64,000 bases of DNA, from assembly GCA_021819135.1 (NCBI GenBank), contig JAKASE010000010.1, forward strand, positions 1 to 64,000, read 5' to 3'. Origin of the DNA: Thermoplasmata archaeon. Its GTDB lineage: Archaea > Thermoplasmatota > Thermoplasmata > Lutacidiplasmatales > UBA184. Position numbers and translations under genes: made by a program. Every line of letters starts with the position of its first letter. Positions within the stretch are counted from its first letter, which is position 1. Below are positions 34,200 to 43,030 of this stretch, one piece after another. Below the pieces are notes generated by a model, which did not search any database, was not told the DNA's origin, and worked only from the letters and a program-made list of their open reading frames with translations.

Positions 34200-37121
34200 A
34201 TGGCCCGAATCGTACTGGACGGCGAGCCGATCGAGATCGCGACGGACGGTGCCTCCCTTCTCGGAGTGCTCCGGGACCAGGGACGGAGCGTTCCCAGCCT
34301 CTGCTATCATCCACGGCTCGGACCGCTCGAGACGTGCGACACCTGCCTCACCCTCGTGGACGGGAAGCTCGTCCGCGCATGCGCGACGGCGCTCCGGGAC
34401 GGCATGCGGATCGAGACCCGGGACCCGACGGTCCTCTCCGCCCGAGAGGCGGCGATCGCCCGCGTGACCCAGGACCACGAGTTCGCCTGCACGATCTGCG
34501 ACCGGAACAACGGCGACTGCGAGCTCCACAACCTCGCGGTCGCGACCGGGGTGACCCACCAGGACTTCCGGCCGAAGCCGTACCCGATCGATGACTCGAA
34601 CCCGTTCTACAGCTACAATCCGAGCCAGTGCATCCTGTGCGGGCGGTGCGTCGAGGCCTGCCAGGATGTGGTCGTGAACGAGGTCCTGCACATCGACTGG
34701 ACGCTGAACCCGCCGCGCGTGGTCTGGGACCACGGGACCCCGATCGACCGTTCCTCCTGCGTCTCCTGCGGCACGTGCGCGACGATCTGTCCGGTCGACG
34801 CGATGATGGAGAAATCGATGCGGGGGAGGGCGGGGCACTTCTCGGACCTCGCTCCCGTCACCCGCGACCGGCTCGTCCGCTGGACCAAGTCCGCGTCGCC
34901 GGATCTCACCCCGCTGTGGGTGACGAGCGAGCTCGAGGCGGCGACCCGGTCGGCGTCGATCCGGCGGACCAAGACCGTCTGCACGTTCTGCGGCGTCGGC
35001 TGCTCGTTCGAGGTCTGGACCCGAGGCCGGGAGGTCCTGAAGGTCCTGCCGAAGCCGGAGTCCCCCGCGAACGGCATCGCCTCATGCGTGAAGGGCAAGT
35101 TCGGCTACGAGTTCGTCAACAGCCCGAACCGGCTGACCGAGCCGCTCCTCCGCAAGGGACACGAGTTCGTGACGGCGGACTGGGAAGAGGCGCTCGACCG
35201 GGTCGCCGCCCGCTTCCGGGAGATCCGGGAGCGCCACGGTCCCGACTCGATCGCCGTGATCGCGACGTGCACCGGTACCGACGAGGAGGCGTATCTCACC
35301 CAGAAGTTCGCCCGCCAGGTCCTCGGGACGAACAACGTCGACAACTGCGCGCGGTACTGCCAGGCCCCGGCGACGACCGGTCTCTTCCGCACGGTCGGGA
35401 TGGGCGCGGATGCCGGGACGATCGACGACATCGAGCGGGCGGAGCTCGTGATGACGATCGGGTCGAACGCGGCGGAGGCCCATCCGGTCCTCGCCGCGCG
35501 CGTGAAGCGTGCCCAGAAGCTGCGGGGCACGAAGATCCTCGTGGTCGACCCCCGGCGCCACGAGCTCGCGGAGCGCGCCGACCTCTTCCTGTCCCCGCGG
35601 CCGGGGACGGATCTCGTCCTCCTGAACGCTGTGGCCCGGTACATCCTCGACCAGGGCTGGGAGGACCGGACGTTCATCCGGGACCGGACGGTCAACTTCG
35701 AGAAGTTCCGCGACGCGCTCGAGCGCTACACGCTCGACTTCGCGGTGACGGTCACCGGGCTCTCCCGCGAGGAGATCGTCCGGATGGCCGAGATGTTCCA
35801 CGAGGCCCGCTCGGCGTGCATCCTCTGGGCGATGGGGGTCACGCAGCACCAGAACGGGAGCGACACGTCGACCGCGATCTGCAACCTGCTCCTGGTCACC
35901 GGCAACTTCGGACGTCCCGCGACCGGCGGCTATCCCCTGCGGGGTCACTGCAACGTCCAGGGGGTCAGCGACTTCGGATGCCTCCCCACGTTCCTGCCGG
36001 GCTACGAGAGGTGGGACGACCCGATCGCGCGTCAGCGCGTCGAGAAGGAGTGGGGGACCCCGCTGCCCACGAAGAAGGGCTTGACGAGCACCGAGATCGT
36101 CGACGCGATCCTGGACGGGCGCATCCACGCGCTCTACATCCTCGGCGAGGACAAGCTCCTTGCGGACGCGGACGAAGCGAAGGTGGCGAAGGCGTTCGAG
36201 AAGATCGACTTCCTGGTCGTCCAGGACCTGTTCCTCACCCGGACCGCCCAGCACGCCGACGTCGTCCTCCCGGTCGCGGCGAGCCTTGAGAAGGAGGGGA
36301 CATTCGTCTCGACCGAGCGTCGTCTCCAGCGGCTCTACCCCGCGTTCCCGCCGCTCGGGCACGCCCGGACGGACGGCGACATCGTGATCGACCTCGCCCG
36401 CCGGCTCGGCTTCGCCTGGGAGTACCCGGGAGCGAAGGAGGTCCTCGACGAGGTCGCCCGGGTCGCCCCGATCTTCGCCGGCGCGAGCTTCGCGCGTCTC
36501 GAAGGGTTCTCCAGCCTCCTCTGGCCGATCGCCGCCGACGGAACGGACACCCCGACCCTGCACCTCGACCGGTTCCATTTCCCCGACGGGAAGGCCCATT
36601 TCTTCCCCGTCGACTGGTCCGAGCCGACCGCGACCGGGCCCGAGTTCGATCTCGAGCTCGACAACGGCCGGCTCCTCGAGCACTTCCACTGGGGGAATCT
36701 CACCTACGAGACCGGGGGGATCCGGCACAAGGTCCCGGGGACCTTCGTGGAGCTCTCTCCCTCGCTCGCCGCCGAGCGCGGGGTCCGCGAAGGCGAATGG
36801 GTGCGGCTGGTCTCGTCGACCGGGTCCCTCCGGGCGCGCGCCCACATCACCGAGCGGGTCCGGGATCGGACCCTCTTCCTCACGCTGCACGATCGGGGGG
36901 AGAGCGCGGTGAACCGGCTGACGAGCGATGTCCGGGACGGTCCGACGACGACCCCGGATTACAAGGGCGCGCGCGTGCGGCTCGAGCGGATCGAACCCGC
37001 CGGGCCGATCGAGTCACCGGTCGCAGTCTCGAACCCGCGCGGCAAGCCACGCGAGCCCCAGCGCGGGGTCCGCGTAGACGCGAAGTGGGCCCGGCCGGAC
37101 TATCGGTTCCCGGGGAGCTGA
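34200..37121 (+). CDS. fdhA: Formate dehydrogenase alpha subunit (FdhA-like)
   Basis: 973 residues from the ATG at 34200. Order: [2Fe-2S] ferredoxin domain (LCYHPRLG, CDTC), NuoG-like Cys/His segment (CTICDRNNGDCELHNL), two [4Fe-4S] motifs (CILCGRCVEAC, CVSCGTCATICP), the molybdopterin [4Fe-4S] site (CTFCGVGC) and the bis-MGD catalytic and C-terminal domains. It oxidises formate or reduces CO2. The metal ligand is Cys387, not selenocysteine; the next residue is Gln388 (ARYCQAP) where canonical enzymes have the catalytic His. That makes formate activity plausible but not certain. It is followed by DUF1641 and fdhD, the usual partners. A T-rich TTTTACA box lies 47 nt upstream. Confidence 0.9.
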   Translation: MARIVLDGEPIEIATDGASLLGVLRDQGRSVPSLCYHPRLGPLETCDTCLTLVDGKLVRACATALRDGMRIETRDPTVLSAREAAIARVTQDHEFACTICDRNNGDCELHNLAVATGVTHQDFRPKPYPIDDSNPFYSYNPSQCILCGRCVEACQDVVVNEVLHIDWTLNPPRVVWDHGTPIDRSSCVSCGTCATICPVDAMMEKSMRGRAGHFSDLAPVTRDRLVRWTKSASPDLTPLWVTSELEAATRSASIRRTKTVCTFCGVGCSFEVWTRGREVLKVLPKPESPANGIASCVKGKFGYEFVNSPNRLTEPLLRKGHEFVTADWEEALDRVAARFREIRERHGPDSIAVIATCTGTDEEAYLTQKFARQVLGTNNVDNCARYCQAPATTGLFRTVGMGADAGTIDDIERAELVMTIGSNAAEAHPVLAARVKRAQKLRGTKILVVDPRRHELAERADLFLSPRPGTDLVLLNAVARYILDQGWEDRTFIRDRTVNFEKFRDALERYTLDFAVTVTGLSREEIVRMAEMFHEARSACILWAMGVTQHQNGSDTSTAICNLLLVTGNFGRPATGGYPLRGHCNVQGVSDFGCLPTFLPGYERWDDPIARQRVEKEWGTPLPTKKGLTSTEIVDAILDGRIHALYILGEDKLLADADEAKVAKAFEKIDFLVVQDLFLTRTAQHADVVLPVAASLEKEGTFVSTERRLQRLYPAFPPLGHARTDGDIVIDLARRLGFAWEYPGAKEVLDEVARVAPIFAGASFARLEGFSSLLWPIAADGTDTPTLHLDRFHFPDGKAHFFPVDWSEPTATGPEFDLELDNGRLLEHFHWGNLTYETGGIRHKVPGTFVELSPSLAAERGVREGEWVRLVSSTGSLRARAHITERVRDRTLFLTLHDRGESAVNRLTSDVRDGPTTTPDYKGARVRLERIEPAGPIESPVAVSNPRGKPREPQRGVRVDAKWARPDYRFPGS

Positions 37122-37126
37122 CCCTC

Positions 37127-37600
37127 ATGGCGAAGGCGATCTCCACCCGCCCCCTCCCGCCGGCGAACGGGTCCCGGCGCGCGCGCACCGGGGCCTCCGT
37201 GTCGGAGGCGCTCGACGCCTCCGCCGACTCCCTACGGAACCTGCTCGAGCTGATCCGGCTCCTCGATGAGAAGGGATTCCTTCGACTCGGAACGGACGTC
37301 CTCCGGTCCGAGGACCGAATGATCTCCGTCCTCACGGAGCGCGTCGACCCGGCCGATGTCCGTGCGCTCGTGCGATCGGTCCAGCGCCTGGGCGCCGTCC
37401 TCGGTCCGGTGGAACCCGAGGCGGCCCGATGGTTGGGTCGTCGCCTACCGAACGCCCTGCAGGGAGCCCGGCAGGGGGAGGCGGAGCCACCCCTCGCCGC
37501 TCTCGACATCCTCAAGGCCCTCAGCGAGCCGGACGTGAACCGGGGGGTCCGGATGGTGCTCGGCTTCTTGCGGGGCATCGGCCGGGACCCTGACAGGTAG
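37127..37600 (+). CDS. DUF1641 protein, formate dehydrogenase-associated
   Basis: 157 residues from the ATG at 37127, 5 nt after fdhA. It is all-helical with the DUF1641 pattern (LRNLLELIRLLDEKGFLRL, then LTERVDPADVRALVRSVQRLGAVLG, then ALDILKALSEPDVNRGVRMVLGFL). The family is recurrent next to formate dehydrogenase and related molybdoenzyme genes; its biochemical role is not established. A 25-residue basic N-terminus precedes the domain. Confidence 0.88.
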   Translation: MAKAISTRPLPPANGSRRARTGASVSEALDASADSLRNLLELIRLLDEKGFLRLGTDVLRSEDRMISVLTERVDPADVRALVRSVQRLGAVLGPVEPEAARWLGRRLPNALQGARQGEAEPPLAALDILKALSEPDVNRGVRMVLGFLRGIGRDPDR

Positions 37601-37601
37601 C

Positions 37602-38450
37602 ATGGCCGAACCCGACCTCGCGAGCGTCGCCTCGGTCGAGAGCCTCAAGTGGTCGCTGCCCCCCGGGGGGACCGCGTTCTCCTTCCCGGTGCAGGAGACG
37701 GTCGTGACGGAAGAGCCGCTCGAGATCCGTCTCGTCCATGACGGCCGACCCGAGACCGTCAGCGTGACCATGCGCACCCCGACCGAGGACGAGCACCTCG
37801 CCGTCGGGTTCCTCTTCGCCGAAGGGATCGTCTCCGACCGGTCGGAGATCGCCGCGGTCTCGTCGCACCGCGCCGAGGGGGACCAGATCGTGGACGTCCA
37901 CGTGCGGCACCCGGTCCACGTCGACCGTTCGCTCACCCGATCGTTCCTCACGAACTCGAGCTGCGGGGTCTGCGGCCGGTCCCTCGTCCAGGGACTCCTC
38001 GCCGCGCGGGGCGGGCCGGTCGCGGGCTCGTTCGAGGTCGACGCCGAGCGGCTCGTCGCGCTCCCGCGGACCCTGCGGGCGGCGCAGCGCCTGTTCGATC
38101 GGACCGGTGGACTCCACGCGGCCGGCCTCTTCGACGCCCAAGGCACGCTCCTCCGCTTGGCCGAGGACGTCGGGCGGCACAACGCCGTCGACAAAGTGGT
38201 GGGGGCCCGCTTCCTCGAGGGGCGGCTTCCCGACCAGCAGGCGATCCTCCAGGTCAGCGGCCGCGTCAGCTTCGAGATCGTGCAGAAGGCGGCCGTCGCG
38301 GGGATCCCGGTCCTCTCGGCCGTATCCGCGCCTTCGAGCCTCGCCGTCTCCGCGGCCGACCGTCTCGGGATCACGCTCGCCTCGTTCGTGCGGGAGGACC
38401 GGCTGAGCCTCTACGCCCATCCGGAGCGGGTGCGCGGGGCCCGGCCGTAG
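37602..38450 (+). CDS. fdhD: Formate dehydrogenase accessory sulfurtransferase FdhD
   Basis: 282 residues, starting one base after the DUF1641 stop. FdhD passes sulfur to the molybdenum cofactor so that formate dehydrogenase becomes active. The sulfur-carrying loop is present (TNSSCGVCGR, Cys pair at about residues 124-127). Also typical are MRTPTEDEHLAVGFLFAEGI near the N-terminus and GLHAAGLFD with AEDVGRHNAVDKVVG in the second half. Its presence supports real formate dehydrogenase function of the upstream enzyme despite the unusual active-site Gln. Confidence 0.95.
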   Translation: MAEPDLASVASVESLKWSLPPGGTAFSFPVQETVVTEEPLEIRLVHDGRPETVSVTMRTPTEDEHLAVGFLFAEGIVSDRSEIAAVSSHRAEGDQIVDVHVRHPVHVDRSLTRSFLTNSSCGVCGRSLVQGLLAARGGPVAGSFEVDAERLVALPRTLRAAQRLFDRTGGLHAAGLFDAQGTLLRLAEDVGRHNAVDKVVGARFLEGRLPDQQAILQVSGRVSFEIVQKAAVAGIPVLSAVSAPSSLAVSAADRLGITLASFVREDRLSLYAHPERVRGARP

Positions 38451-38498
38451 ACCGGGGATCGCTCCGGACTCTCGGGGTCGCGGAACCCGCGGTCTTGC

Positions 38499-39764
38499 CT
38501 ATCGGACCGGTCCGGCGAGCACGGTGACCGCGGTGCGCGCGTCGAGCGCCACCGAAGCCGCGTGCCGGAGGTCCTCGGGCCCGACCGCGCGTAGCTGCGC
38601 CGGCCACTTTAGCCAGTAGTCCTCGGGGAGCCCGTGGTAGGCCGCCTCGACCGCGAGTTCGTGGGCGTCGGAGGTCGACTCGAGCGCCAGCGGGATCTGC
38701 CCGATCGCGCTCTCGCGGATCAGGCGGAGATCGGATGCGGGGAGCGTGGTCTTTGTGAGCCGCTCGACCTCCTCCCGCAGCATCGTGACGACCTTCCGCC
38801 AGCGGTCGGGGCCCGTGCCGGCCTGCGCCGTCCAGTGCCCGCCGTATCGCATCGCCTCGAGCTCGCTCGAGGCGTGGTAGGCGAGCCCCCCCTGTTCCCG
38901 GACCCGCTGGAAGAGGCGGCTCAGCATCGCCCGGCCGCCCAGGATCTCGTTCGCGAGGAACGCCGCCGGGTACTCCGGATGGGACCGAGGGATCGATACG
39001 CCGCCGAGACGGACCTCGACCTGGGAGCGGCCGGGGAGATCGATCGTCCTCTCTCGCGTCGCGGGACGGCCCACCGGGGGGACCGCGAGGACCGGGCCGC
39101 TCCTCGAGTCGAAGCCCCGGAACCACCGGCGGGCGACGCGCTCGACCGTGCCGAGACGGGCGGCCCCGGTGATGACCAGGAGCGCCCCGCCGCTCGAGTA
39201 GTGAGTGCGGTGGAACCGTAGCATGTCGTGGCGATCGATGCGGCCGAGGGAACGCGGGTTCCCGAGGCCCGACTCGCGATACGGATGCCCCTTCGGGAAG
39301 ATCGCGCGCAGAAGCTCGACCACCGCCCGGCTCGCTGGCTGCGTTTGCTCGCGCAACTGCCGTTCGCGCGCCTGACGGCGCGCGCGGGCGATGTCGCTCG
39401 GGTCGAAGCGCGGCCGGAGGACAGCGTCCGACAGGATCCCGAGGAGACGTTCCCACTCAGCGGCCGGTCCCCAGACCGTGACCTCCCCCGACTCGGGGGC
39501 CGCCTGCCGCGAGAGCGTCGCGCCCAGCCGGTCGAGGTGGCGGGCGAGCGCGACCCGGTCGAACCGACCGGCGGCGCTCGTGACGAGCTGATTGACGAGC
39601 CGCGCGACCCCTTCCGACCCCGACGGGTCGAACCCCCAGCCGGCCGGTCCGACGTACGTCGCCGAGAAGCTCGCGGACCCGGGCGGCGGCGGCTGGTGGA
39701 CGACCCGGAGCCCGTCGATCTCCGTCCCGTACTGGAACGTGAGCGGTCCCGCCGGGTCAGTCAT
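38499..39764 (-). CDS. M16-family peptidase-like subunit, catalytically inactive
   Basis: 421 residues from the ATG at 39764, overlapping the preceding M16 gene by 8 nt. It has the M16 fold, including the second-domain signature (ANEILGGRAMLSRLFQRVREQGGLAYHASS), but no HxxEH zinc site. Inactive partners of this kind pair with an active M16 subunit to form a closed chamber for peptide degradation, as in mitochondrial or bacterial two-subunit M16B enzymes. The neighbour encodes the active partner. It has no signal peptide. Confidence 0.85.
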   Translation of the reverse strand: MTDPAGPLTFQYGTEIDGLRVVHQPPPPGSASFSATYVGPAGWGFDPSGSEGVARLVNQLVTSAAGRFDRVALARHLDRLGATLSRQAAPESGEVTVWGPAAEWERLLGILSDAVLRPRFDPSDIARARRQARERQLREQTQPASRAVVELLRAIFPKGHPYRESGLGNPRSLGRIDRHDMLRFHRTHYSSGGALLVITGAARLGTVERVARRWFRGFDSRSGPVLAVPPVGRPATRERTIDLPGRSQVEVRLGGVSIPRSHPEYPAAFLANEILGGRAMLSRLFQRVREQGGLAYHASSELEAMRYGGHWTAQAGTGPDRWRKVVTMLREEVERLTKTTLPASDLRLIRESAIGQIPLALESTSDAHELAVEAAYHGLPEDYWLKWPAQLRAVGPEDLRHAASVALDARTAVTVLAGPVR

Positions 39765-41076
39765 CGTTCTCCTTCCCGGTCGGGGTGTACCGTACCGTGA
39801 CCTTCCCATCGTCCGTGAACAGGGCCCGGGCCTGCTCTCGCACGGCTTGAGGGGTGACGCGCAGGATCGCGCGATAGAGCTCGCCCTCGTAGGCGGGGGA
39901 GCGAAGGACCGAGAAGTACCCGAGCCGGAAGCCGGTGCGCGACGCCCCCTCGTAGGCGAGCGCCGCCCCCCGCCGGATCCGGGTGCGGACCTCCTCCACC
40001 TCCGACCGGGTGGGCCCGCGCCGGGCGACCGACGCGACCGTCCGCTCGATCTCCCGTTCGAGCCGGTCGAGCCCGACGCCCGGCGTCGCGAGCGCCTGGA
40101 CCGTGAAGAGCGACGGGAAGAACTTCGGTCGGAACTCGCTCGTCGCCCGGACCGCGAGCCCCGTATCGACGAGCGCCCGATAGAGCCGAGCGCTCGGGTG
40201 CTCTGCCGAGCGCCACCAGCCGGCGCCCGCCGAGAACATGCGGGTCTCCCCGCCGAGGAGCGTGTCGAGCACCATCGTCGCGGGCGTTGCGCGGTCGCCG
40301 AGCGCGGGAGAGCGCCAGCCGATCTGGATGTACGGCGTCGTCCCCGGGCCCGAGAGCTCGGCGCGTCGCTCGCCCCGCCCCGGAGGCTCGACCTCCCGTA
40401 CGGCGACATCCTCGCCGGTCGCGGGAAGGGGGGAGAACCGCTCCGTGACCTCGGCCCGGATCGCGTCGATCTCAAAGCCGCCGGCCACGACGAGGGTCGC
40501 GTTCCGGGTGCCGTAGAACCGGTGGTAGTACTCGCGGAGTTCGGCCGGGGTCATGCGGGCGATGTCCTCGCGATGCCCGAGCGCATCCCATCGGTACGGG
40601 TGGATCCGGAACGCGAGCTGGTAGAGCTCCTCCTCCACCCGGAACTCCGGCCAGTTCTCGTTCCCCTCCCGTTCGGAGTGGATGATCGTCCGTTCGCGCT
40701 CGACCTCCTCGTCGGCGATGAGCGCGCGGGTCATCCGGTCGGACTCGATGTCGAGCGGCACCGAGAGGTGCTCGCGGGGGACCGTCGAGAAGTAGGCGGT
40801 GAAGTCCGTGTCGGTGAACGCGTTGAGCTCCCCGCCGACGCGGACGATCGCGCGATCGATCTCTCCCTTGCCGTACCGGGGCGACCCCTCGAAGAGCATG
40901 TGCTCGACCCAGTGGGAGGCTCCCGTGATGCCGGGTCGCTCGTTCTTCGAACCGACCCGGTACCATACCCAGACGCTCGCGGTCGGGCTGTGGGGGATCG
41001 GAGCGAGCACGACGCGGAGGCCGTTCGGCAGCTCGAACGTACGGTGCGGAGGTTGCCTCACGCCATCCCGGGGCAT
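39757..41076 (-). CDS. M16-family zinc peptidase, active subunit
   Basis: 439 residues from the ATG at 41076. The inverted zinc motif HWVEH (about residues 55-59, in GASHWVEHMLFEGSPRYGKGEID) and the downstream Glu region ELNAFTDTDFTAYF and IIHSEREGNENWPE are in place. The second half contains the usual M16 repeat. A TATA box 26 nt upstream implies a leaderless transcript with this gene first and the inactive partner second. M16 pairs are widespread in bacteria and may have reached this archaeon by transfer, although base composition does not differ from the neighbours. Confidence 0.9.
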   Translation of the reverse strand: MPRDGVRQPPHRTFELPNGLRVVLAPIPHSPTASVWVWYRVGSKNERPGITGASHWVEHMLFEGSPRYGKGEIDRAIVRVGGELNAFTDTDFTAYFSTVPREHLSVPLDIESDRMTRALIADEEVERERTIIHSEREGNENWPEFRVEEELYQLAFRIHPYRWDALGHREDIARMTPAELREYYHRFYGTRNATLVVAGGFEIDAIRAEVTERFSPLPATGEDVAVREVEPPGRGERRAELSGPGTTPYIQIGWRSPALGDRATPATMVLDTLLGGETRMFSAGAGWWRSAEHPSARLYRALVDTGLAVRATSEFRPKFFPSLFTVQALATPGVGLDRLEREIERTVASVARRGPTRSEVEEVRTRIRRGAALAYEGASRTGFRLGYFSVLRSPAYEGELYRAILRVTPQAVREQARALFTDDGKVTVRYTPTGKENDD

Positions 41077-41099
41077 CGCGGGACGGGAGACGGCCCCCC

Positions 41100-41105
41100 A
41101 TATAA
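41100..41105 (-). promoter_or_regulatory. TATA box of the M16 peptidase operon
   Basis: TTATAT (within GCGTTATATG) on the minus strand, centred about 26 nt before the ATG at 41076, consistent with a leaderless message. Confidence 0.5.
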
Positions 41106-41347
41106 CGCAAAAGCGGCGCCTCGAGAACCCTTGTCGGAGGCCCGCCGCCCCGTACGGTAAGTTCCGCACGCAGGGGAAGAACGCAGCCCGGGGGGGCGGG
41201 GATTTGAGGAGCGTCGGTCATGGGGGAGGGATGGCCGCGGGGCCCGACGGGGCCGCCTTCCGCATGTACGTGCGGACCCAGCCTCACCAGTCCGTCCCAT
41301 ACCCCTCCCTGGGACCACGACCGGTCTCTGGGCTGGCACGCTTCCTG

Positions 41348-41662
41348 ATGCCGATGTCGCTCTACCCTCCGACGCCCGATAGCCCGTCCCTGTCGTCGCC
41401 CGACGGAGAGCTCACGCCGATGGAGGCCCAGTGCCTTTGGCTCGTGCTCGATATGGCGAATCGTCTGCACCGCCCGGTCGAGGTGATTGACGTCTCTCAC
41501 GTGGCCGTGCCTCCCGAGACCTTCGACGACGGCGAGGGGGACATGCTCCTCTTCCCGGTGCTCATCCGACCGGACGGTGCGCATCTCTCGGGAGAGCACG
41601 ACTTTACGCCCGGGCGCGTGCGGAACTTCCTGAAGGGCCGGCCGATACCGTTCCGCGGGTAG
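41348..41662 (+). CDS. Small hypothetical protein
   Basis: 104 residues from the ATG at 41348; ATG 41354 is equally possible and longer starts add a Ser/Pro-rich string. The middle segment (GELTPMEAQCLWLVLDMANRLHRPVEVIDVSHVAVPPE) is well-structured helix and strand, followed by an acidic stretch and a basic end. It is soluble, with no Cys pairs. I do not recognise it. It lies between the divergent M16 promoter and the convergent dph6 gene. Confidence 0.5.
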   Translation: MPMSLYPPTPDSPSLSSPDGELTPMEAQCLWLVLDMANRLHRPVEVIDVSHVAVPPETFDDGEGDMLLFPVLIRPDGAHLSGEHDFTPGRVRNFLKGRPIPFRG

Positions 41663-41731
41663 GGACCGTCTGCCCTGCGTGGGATCGAGACGTCGTTCCT
41701 GCGCGGCCCGCGGTCGGGGGACCGGACCCTC

Positions 41732-42430
41732 TCACGCGGGGGTCAGGTCCGTGAAGAGGAACCCATCCCGTTCGACCGTGGGCCCGACCGCGACCGGGAC
41801 AGGGCCGGAGAACATCGGACCGGCCGAGACGAACGTGTGGAACTCCCCCTTCTCTCCGCACGGGTCGACCGACGACGGAAGGTCTCGGAGGAACGCGGCG
41901 TCGAACCGACGCCCCGCGAACGTCCTCGGAAGGACCCGCGGGTCGAGGGAGACCACGTACGCCTCGAGTCCACCACCGATCATCTCCCGGGCGAGCGCAT
42001 CCGTGGGGCGATGCCACAGCGGGAAGACCGCCTCGAAGCCGGTCCCGCGGAGCCGGGATTCCCGGTACGCCCGGACGTCCTCCAGGAAGAGGTCTCCGAA
42101 GACGATGCGCCGGACCCCCTGGTCCCGCAGGGTTTCGAGCGCCCCCGCCATGGCCCGTTCGTACGCTTCGTTCGGGCACGGGTAGGGGATCTCCACCTTG
42201 AGGAGAGGGAGCCCGACGGCGCGCGCCTGTCGATCGAGCAGTTCCTCCCTGACACCGTGGATCGAGACCCGGTGGAACGAGTCGGTGACGGTGGTGAGGA
42301 GTCCCACGATGTCGTGCTCCCCCGAACGGCGAACTTCCCACAGCGCGTACGCCGAGTCCTTACCGCTGCTCCAGGAGACGACCGCCTTCTCCGCCACGCG
42401 CACCGGGGTCCCATGGAGGAGCGGAGCCAT
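41732..42430 (-). CDS. dph6: Diphthine-ammonia ligase (Dph6 family)
   Basis: 232 residues from the ATG at 42430. An ATP-pyrophosphatase with PP-loop SSGKDSAYALW near the N-terminus, then HGVREELLDRQARAVGLPL, the FGDLFLEDVRAYRE block and the C-terminal DPCGEKGEFHTFV signature of the family. It catalyses the last step of diphthamide synthesis on the His of elongation factor 2, an archaeal and eukaryotic modification. A Leu/Val-rich start without extra domains matches single-domain archaeal enzymes. It stands alone. Confidence 0.92.
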   Translation of the reverse strand: MAPLLHGTPVRVAEKAVVSWSSGKDSAYALWEVRRSGEHDIVGLLTTVTDSFHRVSIHGVREELLDRQARAVGLPLLKVEIPYPCPNEAYERAMAGALETLRDQGVRRIVFGDLFLEDVRAYRESRLRGTGFEAVFPLWHRPTDALAREMIGGGLEAYVVSLDPRVLPRTFAGRRFDAAFLRDLPSSVDPCGEKGEFHTFVSAGPMFSGPVPVAVGPTVERDGFLFTDLTPA

Positions 42431-42567
42431 AACACCGGGCGAGCGGTCCGGTCCGTTCGGACCCAGAGGCCCCTGCGCCGAATCCGACGGGGGCGACGAG
42501 AAGCGGTCCGACCCGGACGCCGTTCGGCGCGCGGAGCGGGAGGATTCGCGCCCTCCGGCAGGATTAT

Positions 42568-42870
42568 GTGCCGGGGCTCCCCTCACGCCCTTCTGAGACC
42601 ACGACCGCGCTCGAGGACTTCCTCCGGTCGCAGCGCCTTCCGGCGCTGCTCCACGAGGCATCGAGGACCCGGGCGATGGCCGGCGAGCTTCCGCTCTCCT
42701 TTGCCGAACAGGTGGCCGAACGTCCCGAGGCGCTCTCGGCGTTCTCCACGTGGCTAAGGAACCACGATCGTCCCGAGCTCGCCGATCAGGTGGAGATCGC
42801 CGCGAACTTCGGGGAAGGCTGGCGGGAACGGCTGACCCGCGTGCTCAACGAGTGCGCGCGGCGGCGCTGA
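42568..42870 (+). CDS. Small hypothetical helical protein
   Basis: 100 residues from the GTG at 42568. It is predicted almost entirely helical (ALEDFLRSQRLPALLHEASRTRAMAG, FAEQVAERPEALSAFSTWLRNHD, and GWRERLTRVLNECARRR). There is no signal, TM helix or metal motif. I do not recognise a family. It precedes the ether-lipid operon by 160 bp, with a TATA-like box in between, so it is probably a separate transcript. Confidence 0.5.
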   Translation: MPGLPSRPSETTTALEDFLRSQRLPALLHEASRTRAMAGELPLSFAEQVAERPEALSAFSTWLRNHDRPELADQVEIAANFGEGWRERLTRVLNECARRR

Positions 42871-43000
42871 CGGGTCCACGCCACGCCCCGTCTCGAACGC
42901 GGAAGGGTCGTCGGGGGGATCGGCGGACCCTCCGGTTCCGATCGGCCCGCCGGGGCGGAGCGCCCCCTCTCTCGAGACACCATGGCCGAGCACCAGTACG

Positions 43001-43006
43001 TTTAAG
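43001..43006 (+). promoter_or_regulatory. TATA-like box of the ether-lipid operon
   Basis: TTTAAG about 27 nt before the GTG at 43031, in line with a leaderless transcript starting at or next to the first codon. Confidence 0.4.
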
Positions 43007-43030
43007 CGAGCGACTTCGCCATCGCCCGGT

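Noticed and set aside
35340-35400. Selenocysteine in the formate dehydrogenase
   Set aside because: The codon at the metal-ligand position is TGC (Cys) and no in-frame TGA occurs.
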